A DNA stretch of 64,000 bases, taken from the NCBI GenBank assembly GCA_002171655.1, contig NHEC01000019.1, positions 1 to 64,000 of the forward strand, in the 5' to 3' direction. Each line of letters opens with the position of its first letter. Within the stretch, counting starts at the first letter, position 1. A program made the translations under genes and the position numbers. Under the pieces are notes generated by a model. That model was not told the origin of the DNA, ran no database searches, and was given only the letters and a program-made list of their open reading frames with translations. This document shows positions 1 through 7,735 of the stretch, piece after piece. This stretch comes from Planctomycetes bacterium TMED75. GTDB lineage: Bacteria; Planctomycetota; Phycisphaerae; Phycisphaerales; SM1A02.

Positions 1-1651
1 CGACCAACCCGATCAGCATGTGGTGATCGAACGTCCGGTGGGAGATGATTTCACGATCTCCCTGTTCTTCAGAACCGAGGCGGTCGCACCGGGATCCGAA
101 CAGGACCCCCGCTGGTTTCTCGGGTCGGGACTGGTGGATGGTGAGATCAGCGGAGTGGTGCGTGACTTTGGCATCTCGATGATCGGCAACGGAGTGGTGG
201 CGGCGGGTCTGGGTGACCCGGAACAATTCGTTTCCTCCCCTCCCGGATTCAACGACGGGTCCTGGCACCACGTTGCACTGGTTCGGGAAAGATCCACGGG
301 GCGCTTTGCACTTCACGTCGACGGAATCCTTGCGGACGAGGGAATGGGAAATCGCGAGACCCTGGACGCACAGGAGACACTGCACATTGGTCGGTCGCGG
401 AACGGACATCGAGCATTCGCGGGATCAATCGATGAAGTCCGTTTCTTTGAACGGGCGCTGGATGCGGACGAGATCCTTTCCCTGGCCTGCGAGGTCAGTC
501 CGGATCCGAACCAGACCGCAACGGGGATTGCGGGCGGAGAGAGCACCTACCTCGGCGATCGAGATCGACTTCGGAGGCTCTCGATTCCTCGAGCAGAAAC
601 GGTACGCCTGCTCGCCCTGACCGAATCCGGAAGTCATCCCCCGGAGACCCGGATCCTCGGACGTGGAAGCGTACACGCTCCAGAAGAGGTCGTTGAACCC
701 GGGGTCCCGGAGGTGGTCCGCCAGTTGGCAGCAGTCCCACCGGTGACTCCGTCGATACACGGCGACTCTTCGGGAAGACGAACTGCGCTGGCCAGGTGGA
801 TCAACGATCCGAGCAATGCACTGGCGCTGCGGACCGCGGTGAATCGAATCTGGCACCATCATTTCGGAGTGGGCATCGTTGCGTCCACGAATGACTTCGG
901 GCGACTGGGACTGCCGCCGTCGCACCCAGAACTTCTTGACTGGCTTGCCGGTGAGTTCCTGCAACAGGAACGCAGCATGAAGGCGATGCACCGGCTGATG
1001 ATGAGCTCAAGTACCTATCGCATGTCGAGCAGCGCGGATGACGAGGTGCTGGAGATCGATCCGGAGAATCGACTTCTGTCGCGCCATCGAATGAGACGAC
1101 TGAGTGCCGAAGAGCTGCGGGATGCGATGCTTGCGGTAAGTGGAGAGCTTCGAGACACCATGGGCGGTCCGAGTGTCCGACCCCCGATGCCGAGATCCGT
1201 CCTGGAGACCAGCTCCCGACCCAACGAAGTCTGGCCGGTCACGGCAGCGGAGGATGTGGGCAGGCGATCGATCTATCTGCACACCAAACGATCACTCCTG
1301 GATCCGCTGCTCACGGTGTTCGACCTTGCGGATCCCGACAGTCCGTGCCCCGAGCGCTACGCCACCACCCAGCCCACGCAGTGCCTGACCCTGCTCAACA
1401 GCGAATTCGCCAATGAGCGAGCGGCCGCTCTGGCCCGGAGGATCCAGAACGAACACCCGAGAAACCTCGATGCCCAGGTCAGCCGAGCGATCGAACTGAG
1501 TACCAATCGTGAAGCGACGCAAGCGGAAGTGGCCGAAGCCCGGGACTTCATGGAACTGCTCGAACGTGAAGAGGACTTTCAGAGAGAGCGCGCCCTGGAG
1601 ACCTTCTGCCTGATCACACTCAACCTCAATGAATTCATGCACGTGGATTGA
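1..1651 (+). CDS. PSD1-type protein, C-terminal part (LamG-like + DUF1553), 5' end outside window
   Basis: The reading frame is open to the window edge (the track start at 20 is only an internal GTG), so the N-terminus is missing. The first ~150 residues resemble a LamG/concanavalin-like beta-sandwich (HVALVRE, FALHVDG, HIGRS, FAGSIDEVRFF). The rest is a DUF1553/PSD1 domain with its usual signatures: ARWINDPSNALALRTAVNRIWHHHFG, then HPELLDWLAGEF, KAMHRLMM and SAEELRDAM. In planctomycetes such proteins normally begin with a PSCyt1 haem-like domain and DUF1549, and are encoded beside a DUF1501 gene, as here. They are exported; a role in polysaccharide or sulfated-glycan breakdown is often proposed but not shown by this sequence. 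The end overlaps the next gene by about 20 bases, which suggests co-transcription. Confidence 0.85.
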   Translation, partial: DQPDQHVVIERPVGDDFTISLFFRTEAVAPGSEQDPRWFLGSGLVDGEISGVVRDFGISMIGNGVVAAGLGDPEQFVSSPPGFNDGSWHHVALVRERSTGRFALHVDGILADEGMGNRETLDAQETLHIGRSRNGHRAFAGSIDEVRFFERALDADEILSLACEVSPDPNQTATGIAGGESTYLGDRDRLRRLSIPRAETVRLLALTESGSHPPETRILGRGSVHAPEEVVEPGVPEVVRQLAAVPPVTPSIHGDSSGRRTALARWINDPSNALALRTAVNRIWHHHFGVGIVASTNDFGRLGLPPSHPELLDWLAGEFLQQERSMKAMHRLMMSSSTYRMSSSADDEVLEIDPENRLLSRHRMRRLSAEELRDAMLAVSGELRDTMGGPSVRPPMPRSVLETSSRPNEVWPVTAAEDVGRRSIYLHTKRSLLDPLLTVFDLADPDSPCPERYATTQPTQCLTLLNSEFANERAAALARRIQNEHPRNLDAQVSRAIELSTNREATQAEVAEARDFMELLEREEDFQRERALETFCLITLNLNEFMHVD

Positions 1652-3146
1652 ACCCTTGACCAGACCCAGCAAAGAACAACCCGATCCCGCCGGAACCTTC
1701 TGCCGACGAACCCGCCGTGAATTCCTCTGGCAAACTGGAGCCGGCTTCACCGGAGTCGCACTGGGTTCGCTGCTGGCTCAGGATGGTTTTCTGGGACAAC
1801 AGGCGACCGCCGCGGATGGAGTCAGTGCCTACAACCCTCTGGCGCCGAACCCACCGATGTTTCCCGCAAAGGCCAAGAGCGTGATCTTTCTGTTCATGTA
1901 CGGGGGTCCGTCGCATGTGGACCTCTTTGACTACAAGCCGGAACTCTTCAAACACGACGGGAAAACCATCGAGGTCGAGACCAAGGGGCGAAGCGGAAAC
2001 CGAAATCTGGGCCGGGTGATCGGTCCCAAGTGGAAGTTCAAGCGCCACGGAGACTCGGGCGCCTGGGTGAGTTCACTCTTCCCACATCTTTCGGGGTGTG
2101 TCGATGACATCGCGTTTCTCAAGGGGATGTATGCGGAAAGTCCGCTGCACGGTTCGGCGATGCTCATGATGAATTCCGGCCGGCTGCTTGCTGGTGCTCC
2201 CGCAATCGGATCCTGGGCGAATTACGGACTGGGCAGCGAGAATTCAAACCTCCCGGGTTTCGTGGTGATGCTCGATGAGAAGGGCGGACCGATCTCGGGC
2301 GCCAAGAACTGGTCGAGCGGGTTCATGCCCGCAACCTACGCGGGCACCGTACTGCGAGGGAGTGGCGCACCGATCCTGGATCTGGAGAATCCCGCGGGCC
2401 GCAGCCGTCGGGTCCAGAGGCACCTGCTTGACCGACTTCGGATGTTCAACGAACGACACGCGGAACAGCACCCCGGCAATCCTGATCTCGAAGCCCGAAT
2501 CCAGAGCTATGAACTGGCCTACCGGATGCAGGCCACCGCGCCGGAGGCGGTCGACCTTTCGAAGGAAAGCCCCTCCACCCGTGCGCTCTACGGAATTGAG
2601 GAACCGAGAACCGACGATTTCGGCCGCAAATGCCTGCTGGCGAGGCGACTGGTGGAGCGTGGCGTCCGATTCGTGCAGCTGTATTCGGGTGGTGCCCACA
2701 ACGACGACAACTGGGACGCACACGGTGATCTGGTCAAGAACCATGCCTTCCACGCGGGCAACACCGACAAGCCGATCGCGGGTCTGCTGACCGATCTCAA
2801 GCAGCGTGGGCTGCTGGATGAAACCCTGGTGGTCTGGGGTGGAGAATTCGGTCGGCAACCGATCGCCGAATACAGCGAAGGCACGGGTCGTGATCACAAC
2901 TCCTATGGATTCACCATGTGGATGGCAGGCGGTGGGATCAAGGGCGGCACGACTGTGGGCGGCACCGACGAACTCGGCAACAAGGCGGTTCCTGAAATTG
3001 GTCGATTCCACGTCAACCGACTCCATGCAACGATTCTCCATCAGCTGGGAATGGATCCCAATGCGCTCACGTACTTCCATGCCGGGCTCGAACAGAAGCT
3101 CGTGGGGGTTGAAGGCGCGGAGCCCATCCGAGAATTGATGGTCTGA
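1629..3146 (+). CDS. DUF1501 family exported protein (Tat signal)
   Basis: This is a 505-residue DUF1501 protein, the standard partner of the upstream PSD1 gene. A twin-arginine export signal is visible (TRREFLWQTGAGFTGVALGS, about residues 28-47), so the protein should be folded before leaving the cytoplasm. Family signatures follow: FLFMYGGPSHVDLFDYKPEL near residue 90, GSWANYGLGSEN, LLARRLVERGVRFVQLY, WGGEFGR and GRDHNSYGFTMWMAGGG. The fold is related to sulfatase/alkaline-phosphatase-type metalloenzymes, and the conserved His/Asp/Glu residues fit that, but no substrate is established. The track start overlaps the upstream stop; a TTG at 1656 (residue 10) would avoid the overlap and keep the full Tat signal. 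Confidence 0.9.
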   Translation: MNSCTWIEPLTRPSKEQPDPAGTFCRRTRREFLWQTGAGFTGVALGSLLAQDGFLGQQATAADGVSAYNPLAPNPPMFPAKAKSVIFLFMYGGPSHVDLFDYKPELFKHDGKTIEVETKGRSGNRNLGRVIGPKWKFKRHGDSGAWVSSLFPHLSGCVDDIAFLKGMYAESPLHGSAMLMMNSGRLLAGAPAIGSWANYGLGSENSNLPGFVVMLDEKGGPISGAKNWSSGFMPATYAGTVLRGSGAPILDLENPAGRSRRVQRHLLDRLRMFNERHAEQHPGNPDLEARIQSYELAYRMQATAPEAVDLSKESPSTRALYGIEEPRTDDFGRKCLLARRLVERGVRFVQLYSGGAHNDDNWDAHGDLVKNHAFHAGNTDKPIAGLLTDLKQRGLLDETLVVWGGEFGRQPIAEYSEGTGRDHNSYGFTMWMAGGGIKGGTTVGGTDELGNKAVPEIGRFHVNRLHATILHQLGMDPNALTYFHAGLEQKLVGVEGAEPIRELMV

Positions 3147-3167
3147 TCCGGATGCTTCAAGACATAA

Positions 3168-3202
3168 AACACGCCCCCGTTCGGCAAACCGAACGAGGGC
3201 GT
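3168..3202 (-). terminator. Intrinsic terminator for the minus-strand lipoprotein gene
   Basis: A 13-bp inverted repeat (CGCCCCCGTTCGG ... CCGAACGAGGGCG, one mismatch, CAAA loop) lies just past the stop of the minus-strand gene. Read on the minus strand it is followed by GTGTTTTA, a short T-tract. The plus strand lacks a T-run after the stem, so it mainly serves the minus-strand gene, though the hairpin sits between two convergent genes. Confidence 0.75.
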
Positions 3203-3229
3203 TCATGAATCGTACAGTTCGACCTGGAA

Positions 3230-3697
3230 CTAGCTTGCGCTGGTGACCTTCGCAATTTCTGCATTCTTCTGGGCGACGTCCATGCTGTCGAAGCGCTTCT
3301 TGCAACCGTTGCAGCAGAACCCGAGCGTGACACCATCCCAGGTGCTGGTCGGGGAAGAGGTGGCGAGCTTGCGGGAGGTCATCGGGCAGACGTTGTTCAC
3401 CATGCCGTTGGTGGCGACGGTGGTCCTGCCAGCCTTGAGGTTCTCAACTTCCGCGTTCTTCTGGGCGACGTCCATGCTGTCGAAGCGCTTCTTGCAACCG
3501 TTGCAGCAGAACCCGAGCGTCACCCCGTCCCAGGTGCTGGTCGGGCAACCTGTCTTGAGCGGCCTGGAGGAAATTGGACACGCATCGTTCACCATACCGG
3601 GACTGACGGCGGAAGCGGTCTGATCCTGCTTCTGAGCACTGTCGCAGCCGAAGCTGAAGAGGGTGGCGATCACGATGAGGGAAATTGACTTGAACAT
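3230..3697 (-). CDS. Lipoprotein with two tandem Cys-rich (TRASH/YHS-like) domains
   Basis: The ORF-track start is too far upstream. The ATG at 3697 has AGGAG about nine bases before it and opens a lipoprotein signal (MFKSISLIVIATLFSFGC), giving 155 residues. The mature protein is two 64-residue repeats, each with CP[IM].SR..., TSTWDGVTLGFCCNGCKKRF and DSMDVAQKNAE. The FCCxxC core and spacing resemble TRASH/YHS-type metal-binding domains seen in copper and heavy-metal handling proteins; that link is by resemblance only. The second repeat has a Ser where the first has a Cys just before PTSTW. The protein should sit on a membrane facing the periplasm. It is followed by its own terminator, so it is likely a single-gene unit. 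Confidence 0.8.
   Translation of the reverse strand: MFKSISLIVIATLFSFGCDSAQKQDQTASAVSPGMVNDACPISSRPLKTGCPTSTWDGVTLGFCCNGCKKRFDSMDVAQKNAEVENLKAGRTTVATNGMVNNVCPMTSRKLATSSPTSTWDGVTLGFCCNGCKKRFDSMDVAQKNAEIAKVTSAS
3233..3598 (-). repeat. Intragenic tandem duplication, 2 x 192 bp
   Basis: The two Cys-rich domains of the lipoprotein are direct repeats at an exact 192-base (64-codon) offset. About 65 bases in the core are identical, including third codon positions (the stretch covering FCCNGCKKRFDSMDVAQKN). Near-identity at synonymous sites points to a recent duplication or gene conversion rather than only protein-level selection. Confidence 0.85.
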
Positions 3698-3809
3698 GTC
3701 TGGGGCTCCTTGATTGGCTGCAGCATAGACCAAGTGAACCAGGGGGCAGAGCCCGGGCACCAAACTTCGGAAAGAGATATGGTGCATGGATCAAGAGGGG
3801 CATTCATCA

Positions 3810-4310
3810 ATGAGCAAGCAGCTACTTATTCTTCGACATGCCAAGAGCGATCACGGTGACCGCACCCTGAGTGACCACGATCGACCCCTGAACGCACGCG
3901 GACGTGAAGCGGCCGGCACCATGGGCCAATTCATGAAAAAGCAGGGTCTGGAACCAGATCTGGCCCTCTGCTCGAGTGCGGTCCGAACCACCGAGACCCT
4001 CTCTCTGCTTGCCCAGGCGGGAGGCATGCATCCGAAGACCGAATTTCAGGACCTCCTCTACCTGGCATCCGCCACCGCCATGCTGGAATTGATCTCCACT
4101 CGAGCGCAGCGGGAAGAGCAGGTGCTGCTGGTGGGACACAACCCCGGTTCCGAAGATCTGCTCCACGTGCTGGGGCTCGGGATGCATGAGATGCCCACCT
4201 GCACACTGGCCCAGGTGGAGCTTGAGATCGACGACTGGGTGCTTGCCACCGGATCGGTTCAGGCACGACTGCTGAATCTGTGGTTGGTCAAATCACTCCC
4301 GGAGATCTGA
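3810..4310 (+). CDS. sixA: Phosphohistidine phosphatase SixA family
   Basis: This is a histidine-phosphatase-superfamily protein of 166 residues when started at the ATG at 3810 (MSKQLLILRHAKS); the track start at 3786 adds an unlikely leader. The catalytic RHAKS motif is near residue 8. LNARGREAAGTM follows, with CSSAVRTTET near residue 50 and the second catalytic His in LLVGHNPG. The length and the RHAKSDH start match SixA, which removes phosphate from histidine in phosphorelay proteins. The physiological target cannot be read from the context. It stands alone, divergent from the lipoprotein gene and convergent with the exosortase. Confidence 0.88.
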   Translation: MSKQLLILRHAKSDHGDRTLSDHDRPLNARGREAAGTMGQFMKKQGLEPDLALCSSAVRTTETLSLLAQAGGMHPKTEFQDLLYLASATAMLELISTRAQREEQVLLVGHNPGSEDLLHVLGLGMHEMPTCTLAQVELEIDDWVLATGSVQARLLNLWLVKSLPEI

Positions 4311-4330
4311 AACAAAATAAGAGCAGGAAC

Positions 4331-6103
4331 TCAGTCAGAGTCCAGCTGGGATACGGACTGATCTTCAAACTGAGACCAGTCCGGCAGCACTCGAAGCAAT
4401 TCCGGCAACAACGGGGGAATGATCGATCTCAGCAGCTGTTCGTAGGCCGCAAGAAACTCCGCCTCCGACAGATACGGGTCATCCGCCACCAACGTCAACT
4501 GGACCTTGGTGAAAAATGCATGCTCCACTCCGAGCGTGTAGGACAGAGATCGAACCCCACGCGCACTCGGCGTCATCTGCCCGTTGGCGATGAAGAAGTA
4601 TGCGCCCGCCAGTCGTGCTCCCGGTTCCGAGGGATCCACGAACAATGAGATCATCAGTTCAAGTTCACCCACGGGCACCCGAAGAGTCCGTGGGAGGCCG
4701 GTCCGTGGATGAGTGGATTCGATGAGCCGATAGGGCTCGTCGGTGACCAGATTGCGGCGGCGGCCGAGAGGCATTTCGTCCAGCAAATCCGTGTAGTTCA
4801 CGATGAACGGCGCACTGGTCTCGATGAGGCCGTGCACCGACCAGCAGCGCTCCGGAACATGGGGTCGGTTCGAAGGACCCCCGGTGTAATGGGCGACGTG
4901 CAGGTTGAGTACGCCGATGTCCTCGAGGAAGTAGTCACGATCCAGGTAGGTCGTGGTTCCAAGCACATCAGCCACGGTATCGGAATACAGTCGATCCGAA
5001 CCGATTCGCTTCCACGGACCCAGTGAGGGGGAAACCGTCTCCAGAGGTTCGCGAAGTGGGACCGCCTTCTTGATCGAATGCACCCCGGCGTACTCCGCGA
5101 CTCCATGGATCGAAAGCGCACTGAGCAACAAAAGTCCGAGCAACACCCCCAGGGCCACCGGAGCTCTGGGTGACCAGCGGATTCCTCCAGGAGTGGAAGC
5201 CTCGCTCGAGGGATCTGCCGGAGCTTCCGGAGAAAAGCCCGCAAGGAACCACTGACAGGACAGAAACAGGAGCAGCGCGGGGAACAACCAGAGCATGCTG
5301 AGAAACGAGTGCGCCGCACCGATCGTCAACTCGGGGTCGTAGGAGTCCAGGACCCCCTGCATGGTGATCCTGAAGATGTTCACCACCAGGGCGATGGGCA
5401 CCGCCAGGGCGATCAGAAGAAAACGCTGCCAGAGCAAGGGCAGTCCGGACCAGGCGATCAGGGTTCCCAGGGCGATGAACGCCATCAACATCCGCATACC
5501 AGAGCACGCTTCGGCGACGTCGATCGCGTTGGACTGAGTGGGTGTTTCCAGAACCAGGAGGTTTCCGGTGCGAACCGTGTCGTACCCCAGGAGTTCGAAC
5601 ATGAACCGGGATCCAACGGTGGCAACGTCCTGAAGGCGATCGGTCACCGGAGCGAGCGCCACCGGCGAAATGAATTGACCGAAGACGAACAGGTACAACA
5701 GGGGAAACCACAACACTCGCAAGACCGACCAGCCACAGAGGGTGAGCACGATCCCGCAGAGGGTGACCGCGATTCCGACGGAGCGTGCATTGTGCAGGTG
5801 CAGCCACCCGGGCCCCAGCACCGTCAGGCCGTAGAGACCGATTCCGATGCCCACCACGATGAAACCGGTGCCTGAGACCCGGACTGACTGGCGCATCAAC
5901 CGCTCGCGGTCGATCCAGGCCAGGTAGACCGTGGCAAAGGGCACCAACAGCGTGTGCCCCCAGTCCCCGGGACGGAAGGCGACAAACTGAAACTGGACCA
6001 CCAGGAAATGCCAGAAGAGCGCAACGAGGAGCACGATCAGGATCGTGATCGACAGCAGCAGTCCTCCGGGGCGCAACTCGATCTGGTCACGGTCGACGGT
6101 CAT
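4331..6103 (-). CDS. Exosortase fused to EpsI-like domain (XrtU-like)
   Basis: This 590-residue membrane protein joins an exosortase to an EpsI-type domain. Residues ~15-290 hold about eight hydrophobic helices and the exosortase catalytic set: Cys200 in AEACSGMRM, Arg near 246 in NIFRITMQG and His265 in GAAHSFLS. Residues ~320-590 match EpsI-like extracytoplasmic domains (LHVAHYTGG, HVPERCW). Exosortases process C-terminal PEP-CTERM-like sorting tags and often serve surface polysaccharide or matrix loci. This fused form resembles the planctomycete XrtU group, from memory of the family. I found no clear tagged substrate in the window. It is the last gene of a minus-strand run, after the DUF1501 gene. 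Confidence 0.87.
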   Translation of the reverse strand: MTVDRDQIELRPGGLLLSITILIVLLVALFWHFLVVQFQFVAFRPGDWGHTLLVPFATVYLAWIDRERLMRQSVRVSGTGFIVVGIGIGLYGLTVLGPGWLHLHNARSVGIAVTLCGIVLTLCGWSVLRVLWFPLLYLFVFGQFISPVALAPVTDRLQDVATVGSRFMFELLGYDTVRTGNLLVLETPTQSNAIDVAEACSGMRMLMAFIALGTLIAWSGLPLLWQRFLLIALAVPIALVVNIFRITMQGVLDSYDPELTIGAAHSFLSMLWLFPALLLFLSCQWFLAGFSPEAPADPSSEASTPGGIRWSPRAPVALGVLLGLLLLSALSIHGVAEYAGVHSIKKAVPLREPLETVSPSLGPWKRIGSDRLYSDTVADVLGTTTYLDRDYFLEDIGVLNLHVAHYTGGPSNRPHVPERCWSVHGLIETSAPFIVNYTDLLDEMPLGRRRNLVTDEPYRLIESTHPRTGLPRTLRVPVGELELMISLFVDPSEPGARLAGAYFFIANGQMTPSARGVRSLSYTLGVEHAFFTKVQLTLVADDPYLSEAEFLAAYEQLLRSIIPPLLPELLRVLPDWSQFEDQSVSQLDSD

Positions 6104-6129
6104 CGATGCACAGCGTACTCGATGCCGAC

Positions 6130-7575
6130 TCAGGCAAAGATCTCCTCGACCACCCGACCTGCCACATCGGTGAGTCGGAAGTCACGACCGGCACTCCGAT
6201 AGGTCAGGCGCTCGTGGTCGACCCCCAGCAGAGCAAGGATCGTTGCGTGCAGATCATGCACGTGGACCCGATCCTCCTGGGCGTAATACCCGTATTCATC
6301 GGTTGCCCCGTAGGAGAAACCGGGCTTCACCCCACCGCCCGCCATCCACATCGTGAATCCATGAGGATTGTGGTCACGTCCGTTGCCGCCCTGGGCGGCC
6401 GGCGTCCGGCCGAACTCACCCCCCCACAGCACCAGAGTGTCCTCGAGCATGCCTCGCCGCTTGAGATCGGTGATCAGTGCGGCGATGCCGGTATCCACTT
6501 CCGCGGCATTGGAACGATGGTCGGCTTCGAGGTTGCCGTGCTGGTCCCATTTGTAGGAATGCGTGCACTGAACGAAGCGTACTCCGCGTTCACTGAACCG
6601 CCGGGCCAGCAGGCATTGGCGACCGAAATTCTCAGTGACCTCCTCATCAAGACCGTAGAGGCGCTGGGTTTCATCGCTTTCCCGGGAGATGTCCAGGACG
6701 TCGGGAGCGACTCCCTGCATCCGGAACGCCAGTTCGAAGGTCTCGATCCGACCTTCCAGCGCAGGATTGCGACCCGTCTGCGCCATGCCCTCCTCGTTGA
6801 GTTGTCGGAGCAGGTCAAGCTGCTCCCGCTGGATTGCGGAATCACCCATCGAGGTCATGTGCTCGAATCGGGCCTTTGCACAGCGCACTCCCGCATGACC
6901 GATGGAGGTTCCGTGGTACGCCGCGGGGAGGAAGGCGGAGGAATAGTTGTTCACCCCTCCGTGCCCAAGGGTCGGACAGATCGTGACGAATCCGGGGAGG
7001 TCGTGGTTTTCAGAACCCAGACCGTAGGTGATCCAGGAACCCATCGAGGGGCGAACGAAATTTTCCGACCCGGTGTGAATCTTCAACAAGGCCGCACCGT
7101 GTGCGGGATTCGATCCGTGCAAACTCTTGATGAAGCAGAGTTCGTCGACGACCTTTGCGGTCTCGGGAAAGATCTCACTGACCCAGGCACCGCTCTGGCC
7201 GTGCTGTTTCCACTTGTAGGGGCTGCCCAGCAGATCTCCGGTCTCGGCGAACTGGACTCGGGGCTTGGCGAAGGGCAGTGGCTTGCCACTGTCGCGTTGC
7301 AATTTCGGCTTGTAGTCGAAGGTGTCCACCTGGGAGGGGCCACCGTGCATGAAGAGAAAGATCACCCGCTTGGCACGAGGAGACTGGTGGGGCATGCGAA
7401 CCCCCAGCGGATTTGGGTCACGCGGATCGAGCAGGTGCGGGCGCTCCTCGATCAGGCGTGCGAAACCATCCTCTGCAAGCAGTCCGGCAAGCGCGACGGA
7501 GCCGAATCCGGCGCAGCACTGCTTGAGCATGTCGCGACGGTTGACGTGAGGCGTGATGGAGCAGAACCGACCCAT
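6130..7575 (-). CDS. DUF1501 family exported protein (second copy)
   Basis: A 481-residue DUF1501 protein, paralogous to the one at 1629-3146. The N-terminus carries a Tat-like signal (NRRDMLKQCCAGFGSVALAGLL). Shared family motifs are FLFMHGGPSQVDTFDYKPKL, GSWITYGLGSENHDLPGFV, CLLARRFSERGVRFVQC, WGGEFGRTPA and GRDHNPHGFTMWMAGGG. It lies about 160 bases downstream of the complete PSD1 gene on the same strand, the usual planctomycete pairing. The function is unknown; family resemblance is to metal-dependent sulfatase/phosphatase folds. No good Shine-Dalgarno sequence is seen before the ATG. Confidence 0.9.
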   Translation of the reverse strand: MGRFCSITPHVNRRDMLKQCCAGFGSVALAGLLAEDGFARLIEERPHLLDPRDPNPLGVRMPHQSPRAKRVIFLFMHGGPSQVDTFDYKPKLQRDSGKPLPFAKPRVQFAETGDLLGSPYKWKQHGQSGAWVSEIFPETAKVVDELCFIKSLHGSNPAHGAALLKIHTGSENFVRPSMGSWITYGLGSENHDLPGFVTICPTLGHGGVNNYSSAFLPAAYHGTSIGHAGVRCAKARFEHMTSMGDSAIQREQLDLLRQLNEEGMAQTGRNPALEGRIETFELAFRMQGVAPDVLDISRESDETQRLYGLDEEVTENFGRQCLLARRFSERGVRFVQCTHSYKWDQHGNLEADHRSNAAEVDTGIAALITDLKRRGMLEDTLVLWGGEFGRTPAAQGGNGRDHNPHGFTMWMAGGGVKPGFSYGATDEYGYYAQEDRVHVHDLHATILALLGVDHERLTYRSAGRDFRLTDVAGRVVEEIFA

Positions 7576-7735
7576 GTGTCCAGCATAGAGCAGGAATCCT
7601 GTCCATGAAGGCTGAATCCCGAATGGCGGCGAGGAAGTCGATCTGAAGCGACAAGAGTCCGGAAGCCCTTCGGTTCAAGGCACGATATGGGACGAATTCC
7701 GGAGGTGGAATCAAACCGCAAGGCGGATGGTGAAC

